From: Mixophyes australis | Lineage: Eukaryota; Chordata; Amphibia; Anura; Limnodynastidae | Assembly: GCA_036250195.1 (NCBI GenBank) | Contig: JAVHZZ010000004.1 | Span: 164,402,869 to 164,466,868 of the forward strand | Direction of reading: 5' to 3' | DNA: 64,000 nucleotides | Part shown: in pieces, positions 11,208 to 20,611 of the stretch | Layout: every line of letters starts with the position of its first letter | How positions within the stretch are numbered: position 1 is the first letter of the stretch | Made by a program: the position numbers and the translations under genes | The notes under the pieces: model-generated | The model's input: only the letters and a program-made list of their open reading frames with translations | The model's database searches: none | Told to the model about the DNA's origin: nothing

Positions 11208-11860
11208 CACTGGTGTGTTCCTTTATGCAATTCCTAAGATCCTGTGGCTACAGAGTGTCTTCAGTCCTGCTTTGCTCAGCCTGGCTAATTGTATCAGTGA
11301 CTCTAGAGTTGTTTTCTGGTCAATGTATTACCATACTTGCCAACTCTCCTGGAACGTCAGGGAGACTCCCGCATTTTGCATGAGTCTCCCGGATTCCCGA
11401 GAGAGTGTGGCAATCTCCCTGACTGCCCAGAAGTGGGCAGAATACGGTTCAAACGCCGCGATTCACCGGGAATCGCGGTGTCTGGCCCCGCCCCCACTGT
11501 AAAATGACGCGATTTGCGTCATTACGTAACGGGGCGGGGCTAAAATGACGCGATTTTCGGGGCCCCGCCCCCTACACGACTACCTCCTACTAGCAGCTCC
11601 CGGAAAAAAAAAATGAAATGTTGGCAAGTATGTGTATTACCAGTGTTTTCCTGTATGCAATCCCTAAGCTCATGTGACTACAGTGGGTCTTCAGTCCTGC
11701 TATGGCTCTGTCTGCTTACTTCAATCAGTGACTTTCACCTTTTTTCCTGCTAAGCATAACACCAGTATGATCCTGTATGCAATCTCTAAACTCATGTGAC
11801 CACAGTGTGTCTCCAGTACTTGTGCTCCTGTATGCAATCCTTAGCTCCTTCGAGGCAGAC
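11208..11860. repeat. diverged tandem repeat interrupted by a MITE
   Basis: About three units share CCTGTATGCAATCCCTAAGC, CTACAGTGTGTCTTCAGTCC and a TCAGTGACT block. They begin near 11218, 11650 and 11768, with a partial unit near 11829. The MITE at 11332-11632 sits inside the first unit. Spacing once the MITE is discounted is about 120 bp. Confidence 0.65.
11332..11632. mobile_element. 301-bp hAT-like MITE
   Basis: Terminal inverted repeat CATACTTGCCAAC...GTTGGCAAGTATG, with an 8-bp target duplication TGTATTAC on both sides (11324-11331 and 11633-11640), both perfect. The internal part is CpG-rich, with GGGGCGGGGC and repeated AAAATGACGCGATTT words. No coding capacity. It inserted after the surrounding tandem repeat had formed. 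Confidence 0.85.
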
Positions 11861-12293
11861 TCAATCGAGAAAATATCCGTGCGAGGTGTCTTCAGAACGG
11901 CCGCAAGACACTATGCACAGATTTTTTTTGCAGAAATCTCACTCATTTTGTACCATACTACTGGTAAAAAAGTGCACCCACAATGTTTACCCTGGATACC
12001 TACACTTCTCCTGTGACAGTTTTTACACAGTATAGTTTTACCCTGAAAGTATACTGAAAGAAGTTATGATTTATTTATTTTCTTTGGGTGGAGAAGCTCA
12101 ACCTCCATTTATCTTATTTTTAAATATGTTACTACTAGGGATGAGCGCACTCGGATTTATGAAATCCGAGCCCACCCGAACGTTGCCGATCCGAGTCGGA
12201 TCCGAGACAGATCCGGGTATTGGCGCCAAATTCAAATCTGAAACTGAGGCTCTGACTCATAATCCCGTTGTCGGATCTCGCGATACTCGGATC

Positions 12294-12300
12294 CTATAAA
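12294..12300 (+). promoter_or_regulatory. TATA box of hAT element 1 (predicted)
   Basis: CTATAAATT lies about 160 bp inside the left end, after TCGCGATACTCGGATC. Element 2 has the same arrangement (TCGCGATACTT, then TTTATAAATA near 24977), so the two related elements conserve this promoter position. Confidence 0.5.
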
Positions 12301-12379
12301 TTCCCCGCTAGTCGCCGCCATCTTCACTCGGGCATTGATCAGGGTAGAGGGAGGGTGTGTTAGGTAGTCCTCTGTCCTG

Positions 12380-13375
12380 GTAGATCTCGTGCTGTGCTGT
12401 TTAGTTCTGTGCTGTGCTGTACTGTGCTGTGCTGTGCTGTGCTGTGCTGTGTTCTGCAGTATCAGTCCAGTGGTGCTGTGTGCTGTGCTCTGTCCTTCTG
12501 AGGTCAGTGGTGCTGCTGGGTCCAGTGCTGTGTCCTGTTCAGTCCAGTGGTGCTGTGTCCTGTGCTCTGTGCTTCTAAGGGCATAGTTATTTCCCCAATA
12601 TTCCCCTGTGTTTAAAAAAATAAAAAAAAGTTATTTAAAAAAATACCAAAAACTAATTTAATTTTTTTTAATTACCACAAAATTTGCACAACCAATCCTG
12701 CAGTATAAGCCCATTGGTACTGCAATATTACCAAGTTCACACATTCAGCAGTAAAAGTCCAGTGGTACTGCAATATTACAAAGTTTACACATTCTGCAGT
12801 ATCAGTCCAGTGGTGCTGTGTCCTGTGCTCTGTCCTGCTGAGTTCCGTAGTGCTGCTGGGTCCTGTGCCGTGTCCTGTTCAGTCCAGTGGTGCTGTGTCC
12901 TGTGCTCTGTGCTTCTAAGGGCATAGTTATTTCCCCATTATTCCCAAGTTTTTAAAAAATAAAAAAAAAGTAAAAAAAAAATTACAATTAAAATTTTTAA
13001 AAAATATATATAATAATTATAACCAAATTTGCAAAACCAATCCAGCAGTATAAGTCCATTGGTACTGCAATATTACAAAGTTCACACATTCTGCAGTATC
13101 AGTCCAGTGGTGCTGTGTCCTGTGCTCTGTCCTGCTGAGTTCCGTAGTGCTGCTGGGTCCTGTGCCGTATCCTGTTCAGTCCAGTGGTGCTGTGTCCTGT
13201 GCTCTGTGCTTCTAAGGGCATAGTTATTTCCCCATTATTCCCAAGTTTTTAAAAAAAAAAAAAAAAATTTAAAAAAAAAAAAATATATAATAATTATAAC
13301 CAAATTTGCAAAACCAATCCAGCAGTATAAGTCCATTGGTACTGCAATATTACCAAGTTCACACATTCTGCAGTA
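12380..13375 (+). repeat. 5' leader tandem repeats of hAT element 1
   Basis: A short GTGCTGT microsatellite (about 12388-12455) opens the region. Three large diverged units follow, marked by CCAATCC...AGCAGTATAAG at 12692, 13037 and 13314 (spacing 345 and 277 bp). Each unit carries CAGTCCAGTGGTGCTGTGTC blocks, TTCTAAGGGCATAGTTATTT and an A/T-rich run of variable length. It lies between the predicted promoter and the transposase start. The short frames in it are repeat artefacts. Confidence 0.85.
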
Positions 13376-13391
13376 TCTTGTGCTACATATA

Positions 13392-13754
13392 ATGGAGACC
13401 AAAAATTTGGAGGATAAAGTAGGGAAAGATCAAGACCCACTTCCTCCTAATGCTGAAGCTGCTGCCACTAGTCATGACATAGACGATGAAATGCCATCAA
13501 CGTCGTCTTCCAAGCCCGATGCCCAATCTCATAGTACCGGGCATGTAAAATCCAAAAAGCCCAAGTTAAGAAAAAGTAGCAAAAAGAGAAACTTAAAATC
13601 ATCTGAGGAGAAACGTAAAGTTGCCAATATGCCATTTACGACACGGAGTGGCAAGGAACGGCTTAGGCCCTGGCCCGTGTTCATGACTAGTGGTTCAGCT
13701 TCACCCACGGATCTTAGCCCTCCTCCTCCTCCCCCCCCCCCTACAAAAAATTGA
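13392..13754 (+). CDS. hAT transposase N-terminal part, element 1 (frame 0)
   Basis: ATG at 13392 (METKNLEDKVG...) opens a 120-codon frame. It holds an acidic/Ser-rich segment, a basic lysine-rich stretch (KSKKPKLRKSSKKRNLK, a possible nuclear localisation signal) and MPFTTRSGKERLRP. That last block matches MPFYTRSGKERMRP in the transposase of element 2, where it is joined to the catalytic part. Here the frame runs through a C11 tract (13731-13741) and stops at 13752-13754. The main transposase is open in the -1 frame across the same place, so this is very likely the N-terminus of one roughly 1000-residue protein. The split could be a homopolymer indel, a sequencing error or a -1 frameshift (A_AAA_AAT at 13745-13751). 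Confidence 0.75.
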   Translation: METKNLEDKVGKDQDPLPPNAEAAATSHDIDDEMPSTSSSKPDAQSHSTGHVKSKKPKLRKSSKKRNLKSSEEKRKVANMPFTTRSGKERLRPWPVFMTSGSASPTDLSPPPPPPPPTKN

Positions 13755-16390
13755 AGAGAGTTATGCTGTCAGCAACAAAACAGCAAACAACTCTGCCTTC
13801 TAAAGAGAAATTATCACAAATCCACAAGGCGAGTCCAAGGATGTTGGTGGTTGTCAAGCCTGACCTTCCCATCACTGTACGGGAAGAGGTGGCTCGGGAG
13901 GAGGCTATTGATGATGTAGCTGGCGCTGTGGAGGAACTTGATGATGAGGATGGTGATGTGGTTATTGTAAATGAGGCACCAGGGGGGGAAACAGCTGATG
14001 TCCATGGGATGAAAAAGCCCATCGTCATGCCTGGTCAGAAGACCAAAAAATGCACCTCTTCGGTCTGGAGTTATTTTTATCCAAATCCAGACAACCAATG
14101 TATGGCCATATGTAGCTTATGTAAAGCTCAAATAAGCAGGGGTAAGGATCTTGCCCACCTAGGAACATCCTCCCTTATACGTCACCTGAATAACCTTCAT
14201 AGTTCAGTGGTTAGTTCAGGAACTGGGGCTAGGACCCTCATCGGTACAGGGACACCTAAATCCCGTGGTCCAGTTGGATACACACCAGCAACACCCTCCT
14301 CGTCAACTTCCTCCACAATCTCCATCAGATTCAGTCCTGCAGCCCAAGTCAGCAGCCAGACTGAGTCCTCCTCAATACGGGATTCATCCGAGGAATCCTG
14401 CAGCGGTACGCCTACTACTGCCACTGCTGCTGTTGCTGCTGTTAGTCGGTCATCTTCCCAGAGGGGAAGTCGTAAGACCGCTAAGTCTTTCACAAAACAA
14501 TTGACCGTCCAACAGTCGTTTGCCATGACCACAAAATACGATAGTAGTCACCCTATTGCAAAGCGTATAACTGCGGCTGTAACTGCAATGTTGGTGTTAG
14601 ACGTGCGCCCGGTGTCCGCCATCAGTGGAGTGGGATTTAGAGGGTTGATGGAGGTATTGTGTCCCCGGTACCAAATCCCGTCGAGATTCCACTTCACTAG
14701 GCAGGCGATACCAAAAATGTACAGAGAAGTACGATCAAGTGTCCTCAGTGCTCTAAAAAATGCGGTTGTACCCACTGTCCACTTAACCACGGACATGTGG
14801 ACAAGTGGTTCTGGGCAAACGAAGGACTATATGACTGTGACAGCCCACTGGGTAGATGCATCCCCTTCCGCAGCAACAGCAACAGCTGCATCAGTAGCAG
14901 CAACTACAAAATGGCGGCTCGTGCAAAGGCAGGCAACATTGTGTATTACAGGCTTTAATAAGAGGCACAACGCTGACAACATATTAGAGAAAATGAGGGA
15001 AATTATCTCCCAGTGGCTTACCCCACTTAGACTCTTATGGGGATTTGTGGTGTCAGACAATGCCAGTAACATTGTGCGGGCATTAAATATGGGCAATTTC
15101 CAGCACGTCCCATGTTTTGCCCACACCATTAATTTGGTGGTGCAGCATTACCTCAAGAGTGACAGGGGTGTGCAGGAGATGCTTGCGGTGGCGCGCAAAA
15201 TTGCTGGACACTTTCGGCATTCAGCCAGTGCCTACCGCAGACTAGAGGCACATCAAAAAAGCATGAACCTGCCTTGCCATCACCTCAAACAAGAGGTTGT
15301 GACGCGCTGGAACTCCACCCTCTATATGCTGCAGAGGATGGAGGAGCAGCAAAAGGCCATTCAGGCCTACACAGCCACCTACGACATAGGCAAAGGAGTG
15401 GGGATGCGCCTCAGTCAAGCGCAGTGGAGACTGATTTCCGTGTTGTGCAAGGTTCTGCAGCCATTTGAACTTGCCACACGAGAAGTCAGTTCCGACACTG
15501 CCAGCTTGAGTCAGGTCATTCCCCTGATCAGGCTGTTGCAGAAGCAGCTGGAGAAAGTGAGGGAGGAGCTGGTAAGCCATTGCGATTACACCAAGCATGT
15601 AGCTCTTGTGGATGTAGCCCTTCGTACGCTTTGCCAGGATCCGAGGGTGGTCACTCTTTTAAAGTCAGAGGAATACATTCTGGCCACCGTGCTCGATCCT
15701 CGGTTTAAAGCGTATGTTGTGTCTCTGTTTCCGGCGGACACAAGCCTACAGCGGTGCAAAGACCTGCTGGTCAGGAGATTGTCCTCTGAAGAGGACCGTG
15801 ACATGCCAACAGCTCCACCCTCATTTTCTTCCACATCTATGGCTGCGAGGAAAAAGCTCAGTTTTCCCAAAAGAGGCACTGGCGGGGATGCTGATAACAT
15901 CTGGTCCGGACTGAAGGACCTGCCAACCATTGCAGACATGTCTACTGTCGCTGCATTGGATGCTGTCACAATAGAAAAAATTGTGGATGATTACTTTGCT
16001 GACACCATCCAAGTAGACATGTCAGACAGTCCATATTGTTACTGGCAGGAAAAAAAGGCAGTTTGGAAGCCCCTGTACAAACTGGCTCTATTTTACCTGA
16101 GTTGTCCCCCCTCTAGTGTGTACTCGGAAAGAGTTTTTAGTGCAGCGGGGAACCTGGTCAGTGAGCGGCGAAGGAGGTTGCTTCCTCAGAACGTTGAAAA
16201 AATGATGTTTATAAAAATGAATAATCAATTCCTCAATGAAGTACAGCACTGCCCTCCAGATACTACAGAGGGACCTGTGGTTGTGGAGTCCAGCGGGGAC
16301 GAATTGATAATGTGTAATGAGGAGGAAGTACACACTGTAGGGGGAGAGGAATCAGAGGTTGAGGATGAGGACGACATCTTGCCTCAGTAG
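13751..16390 (+). CDS. BED-finger hAT transposase, element 1 (main frame)
   Basis: DNA transposase that would excise and reinsert the element. It is an 879-codon frame open from before 13751; the first in-frame ATG is 13763, but the real N-terminus is probably 13392-13754 via a -1 shift. Numbering from 13751: acidic stretch about 40-75; BED zinc finger about 107-151 with C121, C124, H145 and H150; Ser/Ala-rich linker; RNase H-like catalytic core with D348 (TTDMWTSG), D436 (VVSDNASN) and the PCFAHTINLVVQ and TRWNSTLYMLQRM blocks; hATC dimerisation region about 765-815 with E793 (VYSERVFSAAGN). The C-terminus is acidic. The set D/D/E corresponds to the Hermes triad D180/D248/E572 by motif position. 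All expected blocks are present, so the protein could be active. It resembles the host ZBED genes in architecture, but its placement inside TIR/TSD borders marks it as a transposon gene. Confidence 0.92.
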   Translation: MKRVMLSATKQQTTLPSKEKLSQIHKASPRMLVVVKPDLPITVREEVAREEAIDDVAGAVEELDDEDGDVVIVNEAPGGETADVHGMKKPIVMPGQKTKKCTSSVWSYFYPNPDNQCMAICSLCKAQISRGKDLAHLGTSSLIRHLNNLHSSVVSSGTGARTLIGTGTPKSRGPVGYTPATPSSSTSSTISIRFSPAAQVSSQTESSSIRDSSEESCSGTPTTATAAVAAVSRSSSQRGSRKTAKSFTKQLTVQQSFAMTTKYDSSHPIAKRITAAVTAMLVLDVRPVSAISGVGFRGLMEVLCPRYQIPSRFHFTRQAIPKMYREVRSSVLSALKNAVVPTVHLTTDMWTSGSGQTKDYMTVTAHWVDASPSAATATAASVAATTKWRLVQRQATLCITGFNKRHNADNILEKMREIISQWLTPLRLLWGFVVSDNASNIVRALNMGNFQHVPCFAHTINLVVQHYLKSDRGVQEMLAVARKIAGHFRHSASAYRRLEAHQKSMNLPCHHLKQEVVTRWNSTLYMLQRMEEQQKAIQAYTATYDIGKGVGMRLSQAQWRLISVLCKVLQPFELATREVSSDTASLSQVIPLIRLLQKQLEKVREELVSHCDYTKHVALVDVALRTLCQDPRVVTLLKSEEYILATVLDPRFKAYVVSLFPADTSLQRCKDLLVRRLSSEEDRDMPTAPPSFSSTSMAARKKLSFPKRGTGGDADNIWSGLKDLPTIADMSTVAALDAVTIEKIVDDYFADTIQVDMSDSPYCYWQEKKAVWKPLYKLALFYLSCPPSSVYSERVFSAAGNLVSERRRRLLPQNVEKMMFIKMNNQFLNEVQHCPPDTTEGPVVVESSGDELIMCNEEEVHTVGGEESEVEDEDDILPQ

Positions 16391-16589
16391 AGCCTGTTTA
16401 GTCTGTACAGGGAGAGATGAATAGCTTTTTTGGTGTGGGGGCCCAAACAAACCAATCATTTCAGCCAAAGTTGTTTGGTAGGCCCTGTCGCTGAAATGAT
16501 TGGTTTGTTAAAGTGTGCATGTCCTATTTCAACAACATAAGGGTGGGTGTGAGGGCCCAAGGACAATTCCATCTTGGACCTTTTTTTTT

Positions 16590-18560
16590 TGCATTATATG
16601 ACCAATCAACAGTCGTTTGCCATGTTCAAAAAGTAAAACCAAATTTAAAAAAATACAAGAAATTAAACCAAAAGTAAAATGCCGTGTCATAATTTAAAAC
16701 AAGAGGTATTGACGTGCTCTAAAACTACTGTATTGTTGTTTATATTTTATAAACACTACACTTGAAAGCTTGAGTCTTTCAATAAAAAAGTAACTGTCCA
16801 TTGCACGAATATTTGCAACAGGGACAATTTTAGGGTTAAGAAAGTCAACTAATAACACTTCGACGCTGTCTGTCTTTATAAACACTACACTTGGAAGTTG
16901 GAGGAGGTATTGTGGCCCCGGCACCAAATTTACTACCGGGGCCACTCCACTGTGCAGTCCATATTTAGGTGTATCAGATATTAAACAACGGTGACAGTTG
17001 ATGCCCAATTTTTTAATTATATTGTGGCCTCGGTACCAAATTGTGTACCGGGGCCACCACACTACGCAGTCCAGATACTTGTTTGGTGGAATTCAGACCA
17101 GTTGAGGGTTTTATTATTATATTGTGTGGACCACTCTATCTATACCACACTACAACTCTATACCACTCTATTTCATACTTTAATTCTATTTCATACTTTA
17201 ATTCTATTTAATACTTTAATTCTATTTCATACTTTAATTCTATTTCATACTTTAATTCTATTACTAATTACCATAAAGAGGAACAAAATAAACCAATTTT
17301 ACCAAAAGTATAATATGACTTAGACTTACAAACACTACACTTGAAAGATCGTGCCTTTAAATGAAAAAGTCAGTCTTCATTGCACGACTATGTGCAACAG
17401 GGACAGTTTTTTGGGTTTACAAAGTCAACGAATAACACTTCGACCCTGTCTGTCTTTAACATACTTGATGGGATCTCAATGACGAATTGTCTGTACCATG
17501 TTTGGAGGAGGTATTGTGGCCCCGGTATCAAATTGGGTACCGGGGCCACCCCACTATGCAGTCCAGATACTTGTTTGGTGGAATTCTGACACGTGGAGGG
17601 TTTTTTAATTATATTGTGGCCTCGGTACCAAATTGTGTACCGGGGCCACCACACTACGCAGTCCAGATACTTGTTTGGTGGAATTCAGACCAGTTGAGGG
17701 TTTTATTATTATATTGTGTGGACCACTCTATCTATACCACACTACAACTCTATACCACTCTATTTCATACTTTAATTCTATTTCATACTTTAATTCTATT
17801 TAATACTTTAATTCTATTTCATACTTTAATTCTATTTCATACTTTAATTCTATTACTAATTACCATAAAGAGGAACAAAATAAACCAATTTTACCAAAAG
17901 TATAATATGACTTAGACTTACAAACACTACACTTGAAAGATCGTGCCTTTAAATGAAAAAGTCAGTCTTCATTGCACGACTATGTGCAACAGGGACAGTT
18001 TTTTGGGTTTACAAAGTCAACGAATAACACTTCGACCCTGTCTGTCTTTAACATACTTGATGGGATCTCAATGACGAATTGTCTGTACCATGTTTGGAGG
18101 AGGTATTGTGGCCCCGGTACCAAATTGGGTACCGGGGCCACTCCACTATGCAGTCCAGATAGAGGTGTATCAGATATTAAACAACGTTGACTGTTGATGC
18201 CCAATTTTTTAATTATATTGTGGCCTCGGTACCAAATTGTGTACCGGGGCCACCACACTACGCAGTCCATACCCTTTTTTGGTGGAATTCTGACACGTGG
18301 AGGGTTTTTTAATTATATTGTGGCCTCGGTACCAAATTGTGTACCGGGGCCACCACACTACGCAGTCAAGATAGATAGATGCGTATCATAGATAAAGTTC
18401 ATTCAGTGGTGTGGGGCAAATTGAAAAATATTCAAAATGCACTGACATTATCAAAAACAAGAGGTTGTCACACACTAAAACTCCAACATGTATATGATGG
18501 AGAGGATGGAGGAGCAGCCGTATGTGTAGTGTAATGCAGACCTGTTGAAGGTTTTTTATA
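16590..18560 (+). repeat. transposase-derived hairpin repeats of hAT element 1
   Basis: Non-coding region built from decayed fragments of the upstream transposase gene. 16603-16622 matches the CAACAGTCGTTTGCCATG stretch at about 14509. 16699-16725 and 18463-18517 match 15285-15346. The GGAGGTATTGTGGCCCCGGT blocks (16905, 17506, 18098) match 14650-14676 with one mismatch in about 27. Several blocks became hairpins of the form GGCCCCGGTACC-loop-GGGTACCGGGGCC (17519-17548 and 18110-18139 are nearly perfect). CTACGCAGTCCAGATAC follows most hairpins. 17020-17580 is repeated at 17612-18172 with a 592-bp period and near identity. Confidence 0.85.
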
Positions 18561-20015
18561 TATTTTATTGTGGTGCCCAGTGCCCACTCCTCTAGGCAGT
18601 CCAGGTACATTTATTGGTGCGAATCATAAAAGTTCAGGGTTTTTAATATATATTGTGGTGACCCACTCCTCTACGCAGTCCAGGTACATTTATTGGTGCG
18701 ATTCATAAAAGTTCAGGGTTTTTAAAATATTGTGGTGACCCACTCCTCTACGCAGTCCAGGTACATTTATTGGTGCGATTCATAAAAGTTCAGGGTTTTT
18801 AAGATATATTGTGGTGACCCACTCCTCTACGCAGTCCAGGTACATTTATTGGTGCGATTCATAAAAGTTCAGGGTTTTTAATATATTGTGGTGACCCACT
18901 CCTCTACGCAGTCCAGGTACATTTATTGGTGCGATTCATAAAAGTTCAGGGTTTTTAAGATATATTGTGGTGACCCACTCCTCTACGCAGTCCAGGTACA
19001 TTTATTGGTGCGATTCATAAAAGTTCAGGGTTTTTAAGATATATTGTGGTGACTCACTCCTCTACGCAGTCCAGGTACATTTATTGGTGCGAATCATAAA
19101 AGTTCAGGGTTTTTAATATATCTTGTGGTGACCCACTCCTATACGCAGTCCAGGTACATTTATTGGTGCGATTCATAAAAGTTCAGGGTTTTTAATAGAT
19201 ATTGTGGTGACCCACTCCTCTACGCAGTCCAGGTACATTTATTGGTGCGAATCATAAAAGTTCAGGGTTTTTAATAGATATTGTGGTGACCCACTCCTCT
19301 ACGCAGTCCAGGTACATTTATTGGTGCGATTCATAAAAGTTCAGGGTTTTTAAGATATATTGTGGTGACCCACTCCTCTACGCAGTCCAGGTACATTTAT
19401 TGGTGCGATTCATAAAAGTTCAGGGTTTTTAAGATATATTGTGGTGACCCACTCCTCTACGCAGTCCAGGTACATTTATTGGTGCGATTCATAAAAGTTC
19501 AGGGTTTTTAATATATTGTGGTGACCCACTCCTCTACGCAGTCCAGGTACATTTATTGGTGCGATTCATAAAAGTTCAGGGTTTTTAAGATATATTGTGG
19601 TGACCCACTCCTCTACGCAGTCCAGGTACATTTATTGGTGCGAATCATAAAAGTTCAGGGTTTTTAATATATCTTGTGGTGACCCACTCCTCTACGCAGT
19701 CCAGGTACATTTATTGGTGCGAATCATAAAAGTTCAGGGTTTTTAATATATATTGTGGTGACCCACTCCTCTACGCAGTCCAGGTACATTTATTGGTGCG
19801 ATTCATAAAAGTTCAGGGTTTTTAAGATATTGTGGTGACCCACTCCTCTACGCAGTCCAGGTACATTTATTGGTGCGAATCATAAAAGTTCAGGGTTTTT
19901 AATATATATTGTGGTGACCCACTCCTCTACGCAGTCCAGGTACATTTATTGGTGCGATTCATAAAAGTTCAGGGTTTTTAATATATATTGTGGTGACCCA
20001 CTCCTCTACGCAGTC
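18560..20015 (+). repeat. 78-bp minisatellite, 18 copies, in hAT element 1
   Basis: Units carry GGTACATTTATTGGTGCGA, TCATAAAAGTTCAGGGTTTT, an A/T spacer of variable length, TTGTGGTGACCCACTCC and TCTACGCAGTCCA. GGTACATTTATTGG starts at 18604, 18683, 18760, 18839, 18916, 18995, 19074, 19153, 19232 and on to 19939: 18 copies spaced 77-80 bp. Length differences come mainly from the A/T spacer. The CTACGCAGTCCAG-TAC and TTCAGGG-TTTTTAAT-ATATTGTGG landmarks are shared with the hairpin repeats to the left, so both arrays descend from one unit. Position near the right end makes a role as transposase-binding subterminal repeats conceivable, but untested. Confidence 0.92.
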
Positions 20016-20341
20016 CAGAAAGATACCTTGTTGCAACGTTTTTGACTAATAACTATATTGTGAGGTGTTCAGAATACACTGTAAATTAGTGGAAATGCTT
20101 GTTATTGAATGTTATTGAGGTTAATAATAGCCTAGGAGTGAAAATAAGCCCAAAAACTTGATTTTTAAACTTTTTATGTTTTTTTCCAAAAAAATCCGAA
20201 TCCAAAACCTTAAATCCGAACCGAGACCTTTCGTCAAGTGTTTTGCGAGACAAATCCGAACCCCAAAAATAACGAAAATCCGGATCCAAAACACAAAACA
20301 CGAGACCTCAAAAGTCGCAGGTGCACATCCCTAGTTACTAC

Positions 20342-20610
20342 CCATAAATAATTCATTATACTGATGAAGAATTAAGTCGGTTATGCCTTGGGTGGTTATG
20401 CAATTTTGTTTCTTACCATCATGTATAACTTTTAGAATGTAGGCATGGTCACACTATGGCAGAAAATAAAAAGATTAATTGTTTACAGAGCAAGTAAACA
20501 TGTGAATGAACATTAATATACAGAGTATATCAAAGTCTATGCATTACAGAACCAAATAGTATACCATAGTTTTCATTCTTCAGCCGTCACTAATTTCCAG
20601 TGACAATCTG
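20342..20610. other. flank of hAT element 1, no feature recognised
   Basis: Unique-looking AT-rich DNA between the right target duplication and the next minisatellite. Confidence 0.4.
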
Positions 20611-20611
20611 T

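Larger units (their letters stand above)
12136..20333 (+). mobile_element. complete autonomous-type hAT transposon, 8.2 kb (element 1)
   Basis: The element starts TAGGGATGAGCGCAC and ends GTGCACATCCCTA. It is flanked by a perfect 8-bp duplication GTTACTAC (12128-12135 and 20334-20341), the hAT signature. Terminal inverted repeats are short (TAGGGATG, then imperfect). Layout: terminal segment with TATA-containing promoter (12136-12380), leader repeats (12380-13375), BED-finger hAT transposase (13392-16390), a region with decayed transposase fragments and hairpin repeats (16590-18560), an 18-copy 78-bp array (18560-20015), and the right end. Apart from one frame change at a homopolymer the transposase is open, so the insertion looks recent. 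Confidence 0.93.

Noticed and set aside
12389..13223. Cys/Leu-rich frames before the hAT transposase
   Set aside because: They come from CTGTG microsatellite and leader repeats and recur in each repeat unit; no conserved protein.
13751..16390. Domesticated host ZBED gene
   Set aside because: The frame lies inside perfect hAT termini with an 8-bp target duplication, has no introns and has a related copy nearby in another element, so it is a transposon gene.
16991..17915. Open frames of 110 and 142 codons in the 3' part of hAT element 1
   Set aside because: They read across the 592-bp duplication and its hairpins; they are repeat artefacts containing decayed transposase fragments.
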